Origin: Asterias rubens | Lineage: Eukaryota; Echinodermata; Asteroidea; Forcipulatida; Asteriidae | Assembly: GCF_902459465.1 (NCBI RefSeq) | Contig: NC_047081.1 | Location: 9,205,883-9,269,882, forward strand | DNA length: 64,000 bases | Reading direction: 5' to 3' | Part shown: positions 33,601 to 50,750 of the stretch, one piece after another | Numbering within the stretch: the first letter of the stretch is position 1 | Layout: each line of letters opens with the position of its first letter | Position numbers and translations under genes: made by a program | Notes under the pieces: generated by a model | What the model saw: only the letters and a program-made list of their open reading frames with translations | The model's database searches: none | What the model was told of the DNA's origin: nothing

Positions 33601-35782
33601 CTAGCAATAGACTCACTTACTATAACCAATGTTAATGTTTTAGTGCACCATGAATAATGTTTAAAAGTACGAGGAGCAATTCCAAACAGGAAACTTACCA
33701 CAAATCTTGTTTTCACTGTTTCGTACAGAGCCTCCACCAAGCTATGCGACTGCGACGTCTTCCCTTAACGTCACACCCATCGACCAATCAAATATAAGCT
33801 TCGTCAACCAAGGCTACTCTCCTGAAATTGAGTTGTTGAGACTCAATTCGTCACGTGATGAAAACGAACCAATCATCTCCATCCCAGCACCTGTTCCGTC
33901 GACGTCAAACAATCACGTGGCAAACAGTTTTCATGGTGACACCAACCAAGATCAGATCGACGGAAGGTTGTCGATGACAATCCAACCAGAGGTCCACGGT
34001 GTCGAAAACATGGCTTTCTCGTCAGACGGTCAAGTGGTCGACAACTCCGAAGTTGGAGAACAGCTGTCGACAAATGTCGACGATGAAGACGAAGTGATTG
34101 GAACACTTACTCCACCGGTTAGATTTTCTTCTCCGGTGAATACATTCGGGAAACGTCAAGAATCCTTAGAAGATAATTGGTATACTGAAGTCACTGCTGC
34201 TGGGGTATCGGATGACATGTGGACACATCGGATTGGTCAGAGAGACACAAAGTTTCAAAATAGTGAGCCTGATGATACGTATTTTCTTCCGGCTTATGAC
34301 GATCAGTCATTTTGCCGAGAGGACGTTTTTATCGACGACGCCGATATCCAGGAGTCAGACCTGCAACCAATATTGAGACTCCAGTCCTTCTTCAAACCAA
34401 TAGGAGACTCTGTGATTGATCAGAGGACGTCCATAAGCAGAGAAACTCTGTCCCCACCCTCCTCTTGGAAAGATGACCACTCATCTGGTTTTGACCATCA
34501 AACAGCAGCAACACCATCTGACAGTGCAGTGACGGCGTCCATGACAGCAGATACTCGGACATGGAAGGATTACGTTTTGTTAAGTGAACAGATCGAAATG
34601 CACCAGGAAAGTTCTATAGCAGAGGTTCAATATTTTGGGGAGGAGGAAGCACATTTTGAACCAGTCAAACCAATTATTGGTCAAAACAACACATCGGTTG
34701 ACGCTTCTGCTGCAAGGCACATCATGCCGTCAATTGAGTTTAGCTCAGCGGCAGCTCCAACTCGCCACTCAATGAGCAGCAGTAAAAACGGTGAGCTAAG
34801 CAATGAAACTCATAACAAACAACAGCCTAAAAAGAGGCCACCGTCACTTTCAAAAATAGGTCTGAGAAGCATAGACCTCGTTCTCGACAACTCCCTGCAA
34901 CAATCAAGAACCCCTTCTCCATATTTCCATCCTGAAGATCAGCGAGAAGCTAAGGAGGATGTAGCTTCCGTGTCGAGCTTTGGCTCCTACTTGGCAAGCT
35001 CTCACACACCCCGGGAAAGTGGACGTAGGGCTACCCCTCGACTCCAAGAACATACTCGTTCGAAATCTTATGACCGGAGTAGAGATGGCACACTTCCGTC
35101 GTATAAACCACCACGCAGCTTAAAGCACCCCGAATATTATGGGAGTCTGGATAGACAAAGACGATCCGGAGGTCATCCAACATCACATGACTCTGTCTCG
35201 ACACCAGAACGAAGAGGGAGGCCTCGTGAACGACACAAGTCGACTCCAACCTTTGACGTATCAAACGTTGATCATCGACGTCGTAATGACTCGCACAAAT
35301 TCAAACAAGCTGGTTCTATACCAAAGATTGACAGACCCAAAACAAACTCGTATAGAAAGCTCGAGGATGACAAACCGAGTCCATCGGCGGAGCGTACAAT
35401 GACGCAAGATTCCGTTACAACAACAAGACAAGCAGGCCTTGGCTTACGCTCAAATTCATCTCCGAAAATAACGATGGAATCATCAACTCGGAAAACTTCA
35501 CGGAGTCAGTCCGCAGAAAGGGGTAAACATAAACAGTTTCTAAATCCAAACATTGAGAAATATCAGACCGGAGGTACAGAGAGAACGTCTTCCCCGCATG
35601 CCATTGAACGAACTCTTCAAGATGTAGATTCAAGTGGTACGCGAGATATTGAAACATCACCTACCACGAGACATTATCTGTGGGATGTCTTGACTGAGAC
35701 CCCAGCACAAAGTGGTCAGGATGATCGTGACAGTAGTGTTCATTCGCCTTCCGATAAAAAGCGATTTGAAACATTTGTTTGA
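27619..35782 (+). CDS. Alpha-arrestin (arrestin domain-containing protein) with very long tail
   Basis: Exons 27619-27760, 28443-28592, 29786-30009, 30757-30936, 31715-31948, 32771-32903 and 33729-35782 give 1038 aa; all junctions are GT/AG and in phase. Residues 1 to about 170 form the arrestin N-domain (RIRAFDIAIDNN, VYSPGNQVTGVV, then SFPFEFRLPLINLPSDYEG and GHVRYRLRCDI). About 173-350 form the C-domain (ASTDKRAYIPGETAYITAIV, FEGCSVIDINYFI). PPSY at 357-360 is a PPxY motif of the kind that recruits NEDD4-family ubiquitin ligases, so a role in receptor trafficking and ubiquitination is likely. The single last exon adds a roughly 680-residue Ser/Thr/Arg-rich disordered tail, ending ETFV, a class I PDZ ligand pattern. 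Usual family members have about 300-450 residues. Confidence 0.9.
28055..28370. repeat. Dispersed repeat shared with 38900-39250
   Basis: Blocks in common include GAGAAAACAGCA, CTGGCCGC followed by ATTCGCGAAC, and the imperfect palindrome around CATGAATC. In intron 1 of the arrestin gene. Confidence 0.55.
28637..28767. mobile_element. Palindromic MITE (GGCAGCAGAC family), copy 4
   Basis: GCTAGGTGGCAGCAGACTC at left and AGCTGCCACCTAGCGTTCG at right; the outer left arm is lost. It begins 45 bp after the donor of arrestin exon 2. Confidence 0.75.
29344..29765 (+). mobile_element. 3' end of a CR1/L2-like LINE, broken reverse transcriptase frame
   Basis: The plus strand reads LPVNQRIQFKIIILTFKALH and GSAPPYIHDLL, the C-terminal reverse transcriptase pattern typical of CR1/L2 clade LINEs. 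Stops and shifts follow, then a tail GTGCGCCTTATAAATGC and a TTATTATTG microsatellite. It lies in intron 2 of the arrestin gene and ends about 20 bp before exon 3. Confidence 0.75.
30036..30184. mobile_element. Palindromic MITE (GGCAGCAGAC family), copy 5
   Basis: GAGACTTTCGGGACGCTTGG at left, CTGCCACCTAGCGTTCC at right, beginning only 27 bp after the donor of arrestin exon 3. Confidence 0.8.
31345..31645. mobile_element. Palindromic MITE (GGCAGCAGAC family), copy 6, carrying a nested element
   Basis: CAATGGGAGACTTTTGG at left and CAAAGTCTCCCATTG at right are the most complete ends of this family here. The element is split near its middle, after GTAAACAAT, by the insertion at 31441-31590; the host resumes with ATGGAAATTTACC. 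Confidence 0.85.
31441..31590. mobile_element. Nested palindromic MITE (GACCTTTTCGC family)
   Basis: AGACCTTATCGCAAATACC at left mirrors CCGGTATTTGCGAAAAGGTCT at right. The bases on each side (AAT before, ATG after) fit a 2-bp target duplication of AT or TA. The family is therefore younger than this copy of the host element. Confidence 0.85.
32207..32575. mobile_element. TTAA-type MITE, type A
   Basis: From TTAAAGGCAGTGGACATTATGG to TTAGTGTCCACTACTTTTGA, with a shortened centre. In intron 5 of the arrestin gene. Confidence 0.8.
32993..33347. mobile_element. TTAA-flanked MITE, type B
   Basis: From TTAAGGGAAGGTACTTGTG to CGTGTACCTTCTCTTTAA. The central hairpin contains CTAGCTAGAAGT. In intron 6 of the arrestin gene. 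Confidence 0.8.
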
Positions 35783-37155
35783 AAGTTTGTGTTTGTTTGG
35801 TGTATAGGCTACCAATGAGATCTGTTTGCAATTATTGTTCACTTCTATATAGACATCTGGAAGTTGACACTGTGTGAATGTCCATATTATCAGGACTCAA
35901 TAATGATAATAATAATAATTGTGGCTTCTAAGAAAGCGAACATGTCCGTCACAGTGACGCTCCTGGCGCTGTAACATACAGTATTTCCTGCCAGATGTGG
36001 GACTACGTTTGAATTATGAGACCTAATTTTGATAGCACCATGTAATGCTTTGCAAGATGCTGTGTTGCAAATTGCTGCCGATCGGACCAGCCCTAAGGTT
36101 TTTTTTTATACCCAAGTATACTTAAAAGTATATTTTACTTGGGTATGAACTAACCCCCCCCCCCCTGAAAAGATAATCGAATGAATCCCCTCAAAAATCA
36201 CAGTCAACCTTGAGATGTACCTGTGAAAAGGCTAGCTATGGGTGTGAACGTGTCCGTCTCCAAGTCACCCCCCCCCCCTCCCGCCCGTACCCCAATTGGA
36301 AATCTGTACTTTTGAGATTTAAATATTTTTCTGAGTAAAAAGATTATACTCATAACTTTTGAACTGAGTTGTATTTATACTGATATAAGTATTTTTAATT
36401 GCATACACTACTTATAACAATGTACGATTGGTGCAACGCATCAGTTATTTTTTTTAAAGAGTCTTGTTGCTTTTATTGGCATCTTTATTTTGGTGGCGCT
36501 ATTCATAATAATACGGTGAAAATGCGCTTGCCCCACCAACACCAGTTTGCTTTCATAGGTGAGCGAACGTTTGCAATTTCTTTGAGTCTTTCTTTGACTT
36601 CTTTTTATTCTGATGTTTTTGGTATCTGAACCACGCATGCCAGATTTCTGTATATACATTCCCCAACCAAACAAACAATGAGAAATCGTGAAGAAAGAAT
36701 TTGATGTTATGTCACAAAATAATAGAAGGTTCGGATCGGAGTGACCTTATGGTGGAGTACACAAACTGAACAAAAACCATTCAGTCTCAAAACAAAGACT
36801 TTTGACGGCAATCACGACTCACAAAAAAAACTAAAGAATTCCCGAAGTGACCACTTATGGGCGCAATGTGTGTATGTACCATGTTGAAAATGTCTCTCCG
36901 TGTCCTTGTTTTGTTGGACTTTCTTTCGACTCTTCAGTCGTAAAGGGCATGCATTTAAATTCAAGTATAACCAATAGGTTGAACTGGACAAGACAACACA
37001 TTGGATAAGACAGCGTGGATGTTATAGCTACAACTACCTGACGTATAAAACTTAAATCTGGATTGAAACCTGACGGTAAGTGTTTTGGCAAAATGTCCGT
37101 ATCCAATCACTAATGTTTTACTCTTTGTTACCAAAGCAATATCTATCATTTCGAT
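35783..37155. other. 3' UTR and intergenic, no gene recognised
   Basis: The left part is probably the arrestin 3' UTR; I did not find a canonical AATAAA close to the stop. A small hairpin (TACCCAAGTA ... TACTTGGGTA) lies at about 36110-36147, and C runs at about 36151-36163 and 36267-36277. Confidence 0.4.
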
Positions 37156-37659
37156 TTAAGGCAGTGGACACTATTGGTAATTACTCAAAATAATTATTAT
37201 CATAAAACCTTTCTTGATTACGAGTAATAGGGAGAGGTTGATAGTATAAAACATTGTGAGAAACAGCTCCCTCTGAAGTGACGTAGTTTTCGAGTCCGCG
37301 AATTTGATTTCGAGACCTCAGATTTAGAATTTGAGGTCTCGAAATCAAGCATCTGAAAGCACACAACTTCGTGTGACAAGGTTTTTTTTCTTCATTATTA
37401 TCTCGCAACTTCGACGACCAATTGAGCTCGAATTTTTACAGGTTTTTTATTTTATGCATAATGTTGAGATACACCAAGTGAGAAGACTGGTCTTTGACAA
37501 TTACCAATAGTGTCCAGGGGTCGATTTTACAAAGACTTTAGGACTAGTCCTAGGAGATATACAAATTTCATGGATAGTCCTAAGTTAGGACGAGTAACTG
37601 GTCCTAACTCGAGATAAGACTAGTCCTAACTCTTTGTGAAATCCACCCCAGGGTCTTTA
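37156..37659. mobile_element. TTAA-flanked MITE, type A, split by a nested element
   Basis: Starts TTAAGGCAGTGGACACTA. Within the right terminal repeat, after AATAGTGTCCAG, the element at 37517-37652 is inserted, and the end GGTCTTTAA resumes afterwards. Confidence 0.8.
37517..37652. mobile_element. Nested palindromic MITE (GGACTAGTC family)
   Basis: GGGTCGATTTTACAAAGACT at left pairs with CTCTTTGTGAAATCCACCCC at right; inner arms hold GGACTAGTCC and GGACTAGTC-like blocks. Confidence 0.8.
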
Positions 37660-37851
37660 AACAAAATACCTATGAAATGTCTAATGAATAAAAAAGACAT
37701 TGTTGCCTGGATACGGACATTTTGCCGATATGTCAAGGGTGCACCTTCCAACCATGACTATACCATGTGAATTATGTCCAGTAAGCATAACATTATTTTT
37801 GTCTTCATTCTTACTAATGTTGTACACACCCTAAAAGTGCTTCAGTACTGA

Positions 37852-37962
37852 GTTTGGCGCCACCACTTGTTCACTCATTTTTACAAAAAGGGATATCCGA
37901 TTAGGGAAAATTAGATACTATAATATATTTCATATCGAATGAAAAAAGTGGTGGCGCCATAC
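37852..37962. mobile_element. Small palindromic element (GGCGCCACCACTT)
   Basis: TTTGGCGCCACCACTT at left and AAGTGGTGGCGCCAT at right, enclosing a GGATATCCGATTAGG block. A related but incomplete copy lies at about 49715-49800. Confidence 0.65.
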
Positions 37963-37971
37963 GGAAACTTT

Positions 37972-38027
37972 TCCTTTTATGCTAATAATTATTTTGAGTA
38001 ATTACCAATAGTGTCCAGTGTCTTTAT
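37972..38027. mobile_element. Right-end fragment of a type A MITE
   Basis: Only the last 55 bp are present, from CTTTTATGCTAATAATT to TAGTGTCCAGTGTCTTTA. Confidence 0.7.
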
Positions 38028-38160
38028 TAAGAAAAAAAGCAAGACAAAAGGCTAGTGTGTGGATGTGGTAGAACAGTTTCCATCCGCTTTAGAAATAGTT
38101 TTAGGCAAATTTGAAAACGTCACAGCTAATATCTGCGTTTGCAATACATGCTGAAATGGC

Positions 38161-38539
38161 TTAAAGGGAAGGTACACGTTTGGTATTGTCAAAGACCAGT
38201 CTTCTCACTTGGTGTATCCCATCATGTGCTTAAAATAACAAGCCTGTGAAAATTTGGGCTCAATCGGTCATTGAAGTTGTGAGAAAATGATGAAAGAAAA
38301 AACACCCTTGTTGGACGAATTTGTGTGCTTTCAGATGGAAATAAAAGACTTCTAGTTAGCTAGAAGTCTTGTATTATTCTAGTGAGAAATTACCTCTTTC
38401 TCAAAAACTACGTCACTTCAGAGGGAGTCGTTTCCCACAATGTTGTATACTATCAACAGCTCTCCAATGCTCGTTACCAAGTCAGTTTTTAAGTTAATAT
38501 TTGTTTTGAGTAATTACCAAACGTGTACCTTCCCTTTTA
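38161..38539. mobile_element. TTAA-type MITE, type B
   Basis: TTAAAGGGAAGGTACACGTT at left, AACGTGTACCTTCCCTTTTA at right, with central CTAGTTAGCTAGAAGTC. Confidence 0.9.
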
Positions 38540-40654
38540 GTCAAAACACAACTTATTTAGAGTTTAATTAAAGAACACACTATCAAAACGACACTAAAAG
38601 AGAAAAACACCCGGACACAAAATCTGGACATAAAAATCGTTATATTTGTAAGCTGTCTATATGTAAAGTGCAACATAAGCGACAAAGCAGAACCGCGTTA
38701 ATTTATATCTACGAAGGCTTGTGCAGAGTTGTGCACCTTTATACTAATTAAACAATGTAAAAGTATTTCATAATATCACATTTCAGCAACGAAACATTGT
38801 AAAGAATAAAAAATAATTTCAATTTGAAACATCTAAAAGAGGGTCACAGATTGCTTTTTTTGTAAATATCCCGATTTACAGGCAACATAACAGTCACTTG
38901 TGAAAGTTTTAGCTGAATGCTGTTTTTCTGAGAAAACAGCAAAAAGAAATATAATTTTTTTAAAGAACGCCAAATCCATCCGTGTCTAGCAGGGTGACAG
39001 CAGTTACCAACTGCCTCTGGCCGCCGCATTCGCGAACGGACACCCTTAAGAAATCTACTAAACGATTAATGCATGAATCGTTTCTGAGATTAAAATGCCT
39101 TTCGGTGAAAATGTTTCCATTTTACAGATGAGGCGCATCGGAAGATAAGACGCATTGATTTTTGTTTTTAATATTTGAAAGTCAGATAAGACGCGTCTAA
39201 TCCGCAGGGAAACTACAGTTGGTTTATATCAACAGCTGCAATGCTTCTTTACAAATTAATAAGCTCATTAATGTTTGGGGGACTTACCCGTCTAGGACCC
39301 TACCTCTAAAAGACCCTCTTAAGAAGAAATAAACTAACGTAACCAGACTAAATGAAGCCCAAGTCTTTGAGTATTATCATGCCACTAAACTAACTCCTTT
39401 TAATAATAAAACAGTCTGCGATAATACAATATACTTCTTATATCTTTAACTTTCCACGCCATTGAAAAAGTTTTCTTCTTATTTACAAAAATATGTGGGG
39501 ATACAACTGCTTCAAAAGCCTCACAAATAAACATACTTTTTTTGGTTAAAGTTCGGTTGTTTCACCCCTTTGTTGTTGTTTTTTTTTTTTTGGGGGGGGG
39601 GGGGGTCGTTGGTTTACTATGGACAACATTCAAGGTAAAAAATACCAAAACAGGGTAAAAATAAAAACCCAGTTTTTAGGCGAATAGTTTGTTTAACTTT
39701 TAAATTGCATACAATTGTAACTTTAATTTGTAACTTTTTTTAACATTATGTTAAAAAAAGAACTATGTTGATAATTAATTCCACTTTAATTAACTAAAAG
39801 GGAATCTAGAACATTTGTTTCTTTGATAAAATAAATTCAGTAAAAAAAATTGATTAATACTCAAACAAACTTATTATCATTAAATTACCAGATAATATAA
39901 TTATTTACTTCCTTTGTGAAAAATACAAATTTATTTTTAAAGGACAGGTTAATTAGGTAGAAACTTTTAAAGTTTCTGTAAAATTTGACACACTTTTGAA
40001 TTACAGAACATAATTTTATATCCTAACACTATCTACCAACTAAATAGTCTTCACCAACAATCATTCCACCATAACGAACATCAATACAGGGTGATGTATA
40101 TAACAACATTCACAAATGACGCCATTCCACAGCATTCTACAACCTCTTCTTTTACAACTTGCACAACGTTTTTATACTGTCTTTTTCCAAGATACCCATT
40201 AACCATTATTTGAGGACTTCGGAGCCATTCAGAATTGTCAATGCTAAACCATTTCCAATTTTACTCTAGTATTGTGACTTAATATAATACCACATTGTCA
40301 TTTCTTCAATTATCAAAACAGTTAATAATTTTTCATGAAAAAGTATCTCTTTTAGTGGTTTGATAAAATGTCATGGTAAAATGTTTAATGCTTCATCCCA
40401 TTCACACTGCTGATGAACACTGGAGTTTCAGTAAAAAATTATCGGTGTGGAAACTTTCCTAATGCTGTTATCAAATGTTCACCGCCAAATTTTAGATGAT
40501 AAGTTGATTTGTGAGAAATAGAAACTCAACTAGTCCCCAAATTAAAAGTCCAAAGCTAATGGGATATGAACATTAGCTGGAGGTGGCAGATTCACAAAGG
40601 ACACTATCAGAGGAAGTTTGTGCGCAGTTCGACATTTGGGGGATAAAATCTCCA
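38540..40654. other. AT-rich gene-poor intergenic DNA
   Basis: No gene recognised. About 38900-39250 repeats the block at 28055-28370. A G homopolymer lies at about 39592-39605 after a T run. The rest is AT-rich and seems unique within the window. Confidence 0.45.
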
Positions 40655-40806
40655 GCCGTCGATTTCACAAAACTCTTCCTAACTTAAGACATAGGACGAG
40701 TCCCAGCCCTGCACTGTAGCATGTAAACCGTAAGATTAATCCTAAGTTAGGACGAGTTACTCGTCCTAACTCAAGATAAGATTAATCGTTTTGTGAAATC
40801 GACAGC
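40655..40806. mobile_element. Palindromic MITE (GGACTAGTC family), copy 3
   Basis: AGCCGTCGATTTCACAAAACT at left, CGTTTTGTGAAATCGACAGC at right, with an inner TTAGGACGAGTTACTCGTCC hairpin. Confidence 0.75.
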
Positions 40807-41544
40807 AGGGAGACAGAATCTTGTGTCACATCTAACCGGCTTTGTGTTTATTCTAAAGGGTATTTGTTTTGTAAGTTGAAAATGCTTTCTGTATGCTTTC
40901 CCATAAAGACAGATACAAAGTAAATGTACACTTGAATTATAAGCAGTGCACTATATATAATGACAGCAAATATAGCAGATATCGGTGAACGAAGACAAAT
41001 TTTAAAAACTACCTACAGCCAAAACTCCTTAATTCAACCATTTGAGGCTCCGAATTCTAAAGACTGTTGCCAAAAGTTGGACTCGAATCATTCCTCTTTA
41101 ATAACATGTCCTAAAAATATCATCTCAATTCATACTTCACAATGATTACATGAGTTTAAGATTTTAACTTATTTTTTTGTTAAAATCTTCCGTCTTTATC
41201 AACACTATGAAAGTTACATTCTGCCTTATAGGCTAACTGTTCATTTGAATATTTATACCATTTGCATAAATATATATGTCAAAATAATTTATACCGTTTG
41301 CATAAATATAAATGTCAAAATCATTGTGAAAATTTATGGTGACTTAAAATAAAATGCTATGCTAAAAATCAAGATAGTAAAATTTTGGAACAAAATTCTT
41401 TTGGCGAAGTGACTGTTCCTTTTAAAGTTAAGGTTATAATAATAAAAAAGCAATAATTAGTTTTTTTTTAAGGTTATTGTAATAGAAATCTGAAAGAGTA
41501 CAAATCTTCGCAACAGTCTATAGGATCAATAAAATTGTAAAATC
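40807..41544. other. Intergenic, 3' flank of macroH2A
   Basis: AT-rich. Two tandem units of about 38 bp with TTTGCATAAATATA lie at 41252-41327. No convincing minus-strand AATAAA was found close to the macroH2A stop. Confidence 0.4.
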
Positions 41545-47803
<6,259 letters not shown>

Positions 47804-47852
47804 AGTGATGAAGTTGGATTTCTAAACGTGAAATTTGCAAGAAGTCGTGTGT

Positions 47853-48235
47853 CTACAGGAGGAAATAGCAAATCAAAATGAGGTTCCTTTTACGATGACA
47901 GTCTATTTCTTTCTCGTAAAATGATATAAATAGTAAACAGCAATGCATTGTGTATGGGGGAGTAGTATAGTACATGCACGAACATGTTCCCTTTAATTGT
48001 ATAGCGCGCCTGTTCGACCGTAAATTAATGCACTTAAAAATAATGTGTAGAGGTCCACTGAAATTATTAATAAATTTATAGAGGCCTGGTAATAATGGAA
48101 AATACAATTTTCACAATTTTGCACAAAATCTAAATTTAATAAAAATGGTCAAGGTGGAAAACCTCCATGCATGAAAATGAACTGTTTCCTTGTACGTGTG
48201 CTAAAGTTTTTCAACTAAAATCCCCTGCAAGTGTG
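47853..48235. other. 5' flank/first intron of macroH2A, nothing recognised
   Basis: No exon or repeat family was identified here. Confidence 0.35.
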
Positions 48236-48527
48236 GGGAAAGACACTGCAAAGACCAGTCTTCTCACTTAGTGTAGCTCAACATTTTTATGCGTAAAATA
48301 ACAAACCTGTGAAAATTTGAGCTCAATTGGTTGTCAAAGTTGCGAGATAATTATGGAAAAAACACCCTTTGTCACACGTAGTTGTGTGCTTTTTGGTTGA
48401 TTTCGAGACCTCTTTGAAAACTATGTCACCTCAGAGGCACCGTTTCTCACAATGTTTTATACTATCAACCTCCCAAGTAAGGTTTTATGCTAAACATTAT
48501 TTTGAGTAATTGCCAAACTGCCTATTG
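48236..48527. mobile_element. TTAA-type MITE, internally deleted
   Basis: It keeps CAAAGACCAGTCTTCTCAC, GTTGCGAGATAAT, one arm of the central hairpin (GATTTCGAGACC) and GAGTAATTGCCAAACTGCC, but the second hairpin arm and both outer ends are damaged. Confidence 0.65.
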
Positions 48528-48880
48528 TTTTGGTGTCCCCCCCTTTTTTTGGGGGGGGGGGGTGGATGCCATTTAGGTTGGGTGTTTCTTGTGCATCTTT
48601 TTTAAATCTCAGAAGCAGTTGAACCTGATAGGTGATTGTGGGTTTTGTTTAATTTTCCTTGCTCTCCCATTTTCCCTTTCCAAGCAGTGAGGAAGAAAAA
48701 AAAAGAAATGATCGTCTTCCCTGTTCAGTGTGCAGGGCCCCCAACTTTTGTTAAATTTTGTTTCTTGCGTTTGATTTTTGATAATATGTCTGTGCTTATG
48801 GCTCTCCATACTTGATTCCAGGGTTCGACCCCGCCCACAAAAGCAAGCGTCACGCTATGACAGATTGGTACCCTCTCCAA
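48528..48880. other. Gene-free stretch before the TATA-like motif
   Basis: A G homopolymer lies at about 48551-48562. No gene recognised. Confidence 0.35.
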
Positions 48881-48920
48881 GCGGTATTTAAACAGACTGT
48901 AATCACGTAGAGAGAGACTG
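48861..48920 (+). promoter_or_regulatory. Candidate promoter of the right-hand gene
   Basis: ATTGG (an inverted CCAAT) near 48866 and a TATA-like GTATTTAAAC near 48883-48892 lie upstream of a plausible leader exon whose donor (AAAG then GTGAGT) is at 49050. A CpG-rich stretch follows at 49200-49330. The macroH2A leader exon must also lie in this area, so a shared bidirectional promoter is possible. The start site is inferred. Confidence 0.4.
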
Positions 48921-49049
48921 GGTTTAGTTCGTATACAAAACCGGCATTCAGCTTGCCATTTCTATTGATTTCTTGTATTGTATTCAACTTCAAGCTGTAA
49001 CTTGTCTTTTTTGACGTCGGTCCCAACTGTCATCTAATGTGTCATAAAG
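48915..49049 (+). other. Candidate non-coding leader exon of the right-hand gene
   Basis: It ends with GTCATAAAG at a strong GTGAGTAA donor. The next exon (50661-50799) has an in-frame stop TAA at 50697-50699 before the chosen ATG, so this exon would be untranslated. The left boundary is inferred from the TATA-like motif. Confidence 0.4.
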
Positions 49050-50750
49050 GTGAGTAAATATATGCATGCATTTCAGTCTTTCTTCAGGTCCCATGCACAT
49101 CAGGAATGATTATTAGGCGATTATTATCTCTTTTTATCTCAGGTTTTATTAAACGGCGGAATAATAAACGAGTTAGACAAAAATGTTTGTTGTGAATGTT
49201 TCGCCATTGCCGCGGTACGGCGGTGTGTGTCGCGTGTATTGTTGTGGTGTGGTGGGGGAATCCACGGTCCGTGTGTGTGGGGGCGGGTGTCGTCATGGAC
49301 GCGGCCAGCCGGTCTCCACCCGGTGCATGCATGCACTGACTTGCACTGCAAGCAGTGCACTGCTGACGTTGTGGATGTTGTAATGTTATGTTATTATGTT
49401 TCACTGTTCAATTATATTTATAACACCATTCATTTTTCATTTCAGATACATTTATTTAATGTCATTGTCAACAATCAACATCAATCAATTCACATCAAAA
49501 TATACAAATCATTGTCATACTCTATTTTAGTTGCGACCGTCGGGAGGATGGAGGGTTACGATTATCGCAACTAACTCTATATAGTCATTACAACCATCTC
49601 TGTCCTTACTCTATGCTCTATGTTACAACAATGCCAAGATTCCAATAATAATATTTAAATTAGTGTTTGTAAATATTTTTACCTGGGTTCAATGTTATGG
49701 ATAACTTTCCGTATGGTGCCACCACTTTTTACATTTTTTAAACGGGATATCTCAATCATTGAGGTATATTAGATACCATGATTATTTCATATCAAATGAA
49801 ACCGTTGTACTTTACTCAGCTAAGTCCCCCCCCCCCCCCCCCCCCAAGAAAAAAACGGTCATTGCGCATGTTCCGTGCCAGCATGGAGGTGCCAGCAAAT
49901 AGATTTGAAGCCTGAGGAATTCAGTATTATATGTTTTGTTAAGACAAACACAAACACACCCTACAACCGTGGGAAAATTTCAATAGAAAGATACGGCAGT
50001 CCCATTTGTTCAACTTGGTTGATAATATTTGTTGTTTTGTCTGTATACAGTATGATATAATGCAACCATCTGTTCTTCGACATGAATTCCAACTTCAATT
50101 TGTAAATTTGATAAGACGTGAATGTTAGGGCCTTGTCAAACAAGGCAACTTGTAACTTGGAGGCAACTAACTGCAGTGCATGCTACAGGATCATGATAGC
50201 ACATGAATAATTTGTCAACAGTGTCAAATGTGAATGTCTAACAGGTACTTTTTGGAGATTCCCTCGAATTGGCTGTCTGTAAACTCCCCAGTGTCTCAGG
50301 ATAAAGGAAAAAACTATTATTGTGCATGGCACTCATAGACAGAAACAGTTTGTCTGACTGGAATATTAAAACTTTTTTTATATTTAACAAATTAAGTTTT
50401 TTTGACATTTATTTTTCTTCCATTCTTCGATACACATTGTGGTCTTCAATTTCAAAGCTAGAGTTGTTTTTTTTACCACTAAATAGAAAACAAGTTATCG
50501 TCATAAGCGGGTAAAGAGAAAGAAATCCAATTATCCATTATCAAATTTCTAATTGTCTTTATTAAAAAATGTGACAAAGTGTTTGGCAAAAACTGCAAAT
50601 AATTTGTTTTTAAAGTTACTTAAAATTGTGTAAACATTTTGTTTTTGTTTTTACTTTTAGTGTCGAGAAGTCTCCATAAAACAACAGCAAGAGGTGTAAG
50701 CTACGACTACTTCAGCAGTCCGCCATCTGCTGTGTTACCATGGAAACAGA

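Noticed and set aside
33873-34106. Open frames on the opposite strand of the arrestin tail exon (also 35031-35264, 35415-35660).
   Set aside because: They are shadows of the long plus-strand exon, which has matching splice phase and motifs.
49084-49404. Overlapping open frames on both strands in the CpG-rich stretch.
   Set aside because: High GC lowers stop frequency; all frames are open at once, and the stretch lies inside the first intron of the right-hand gene.
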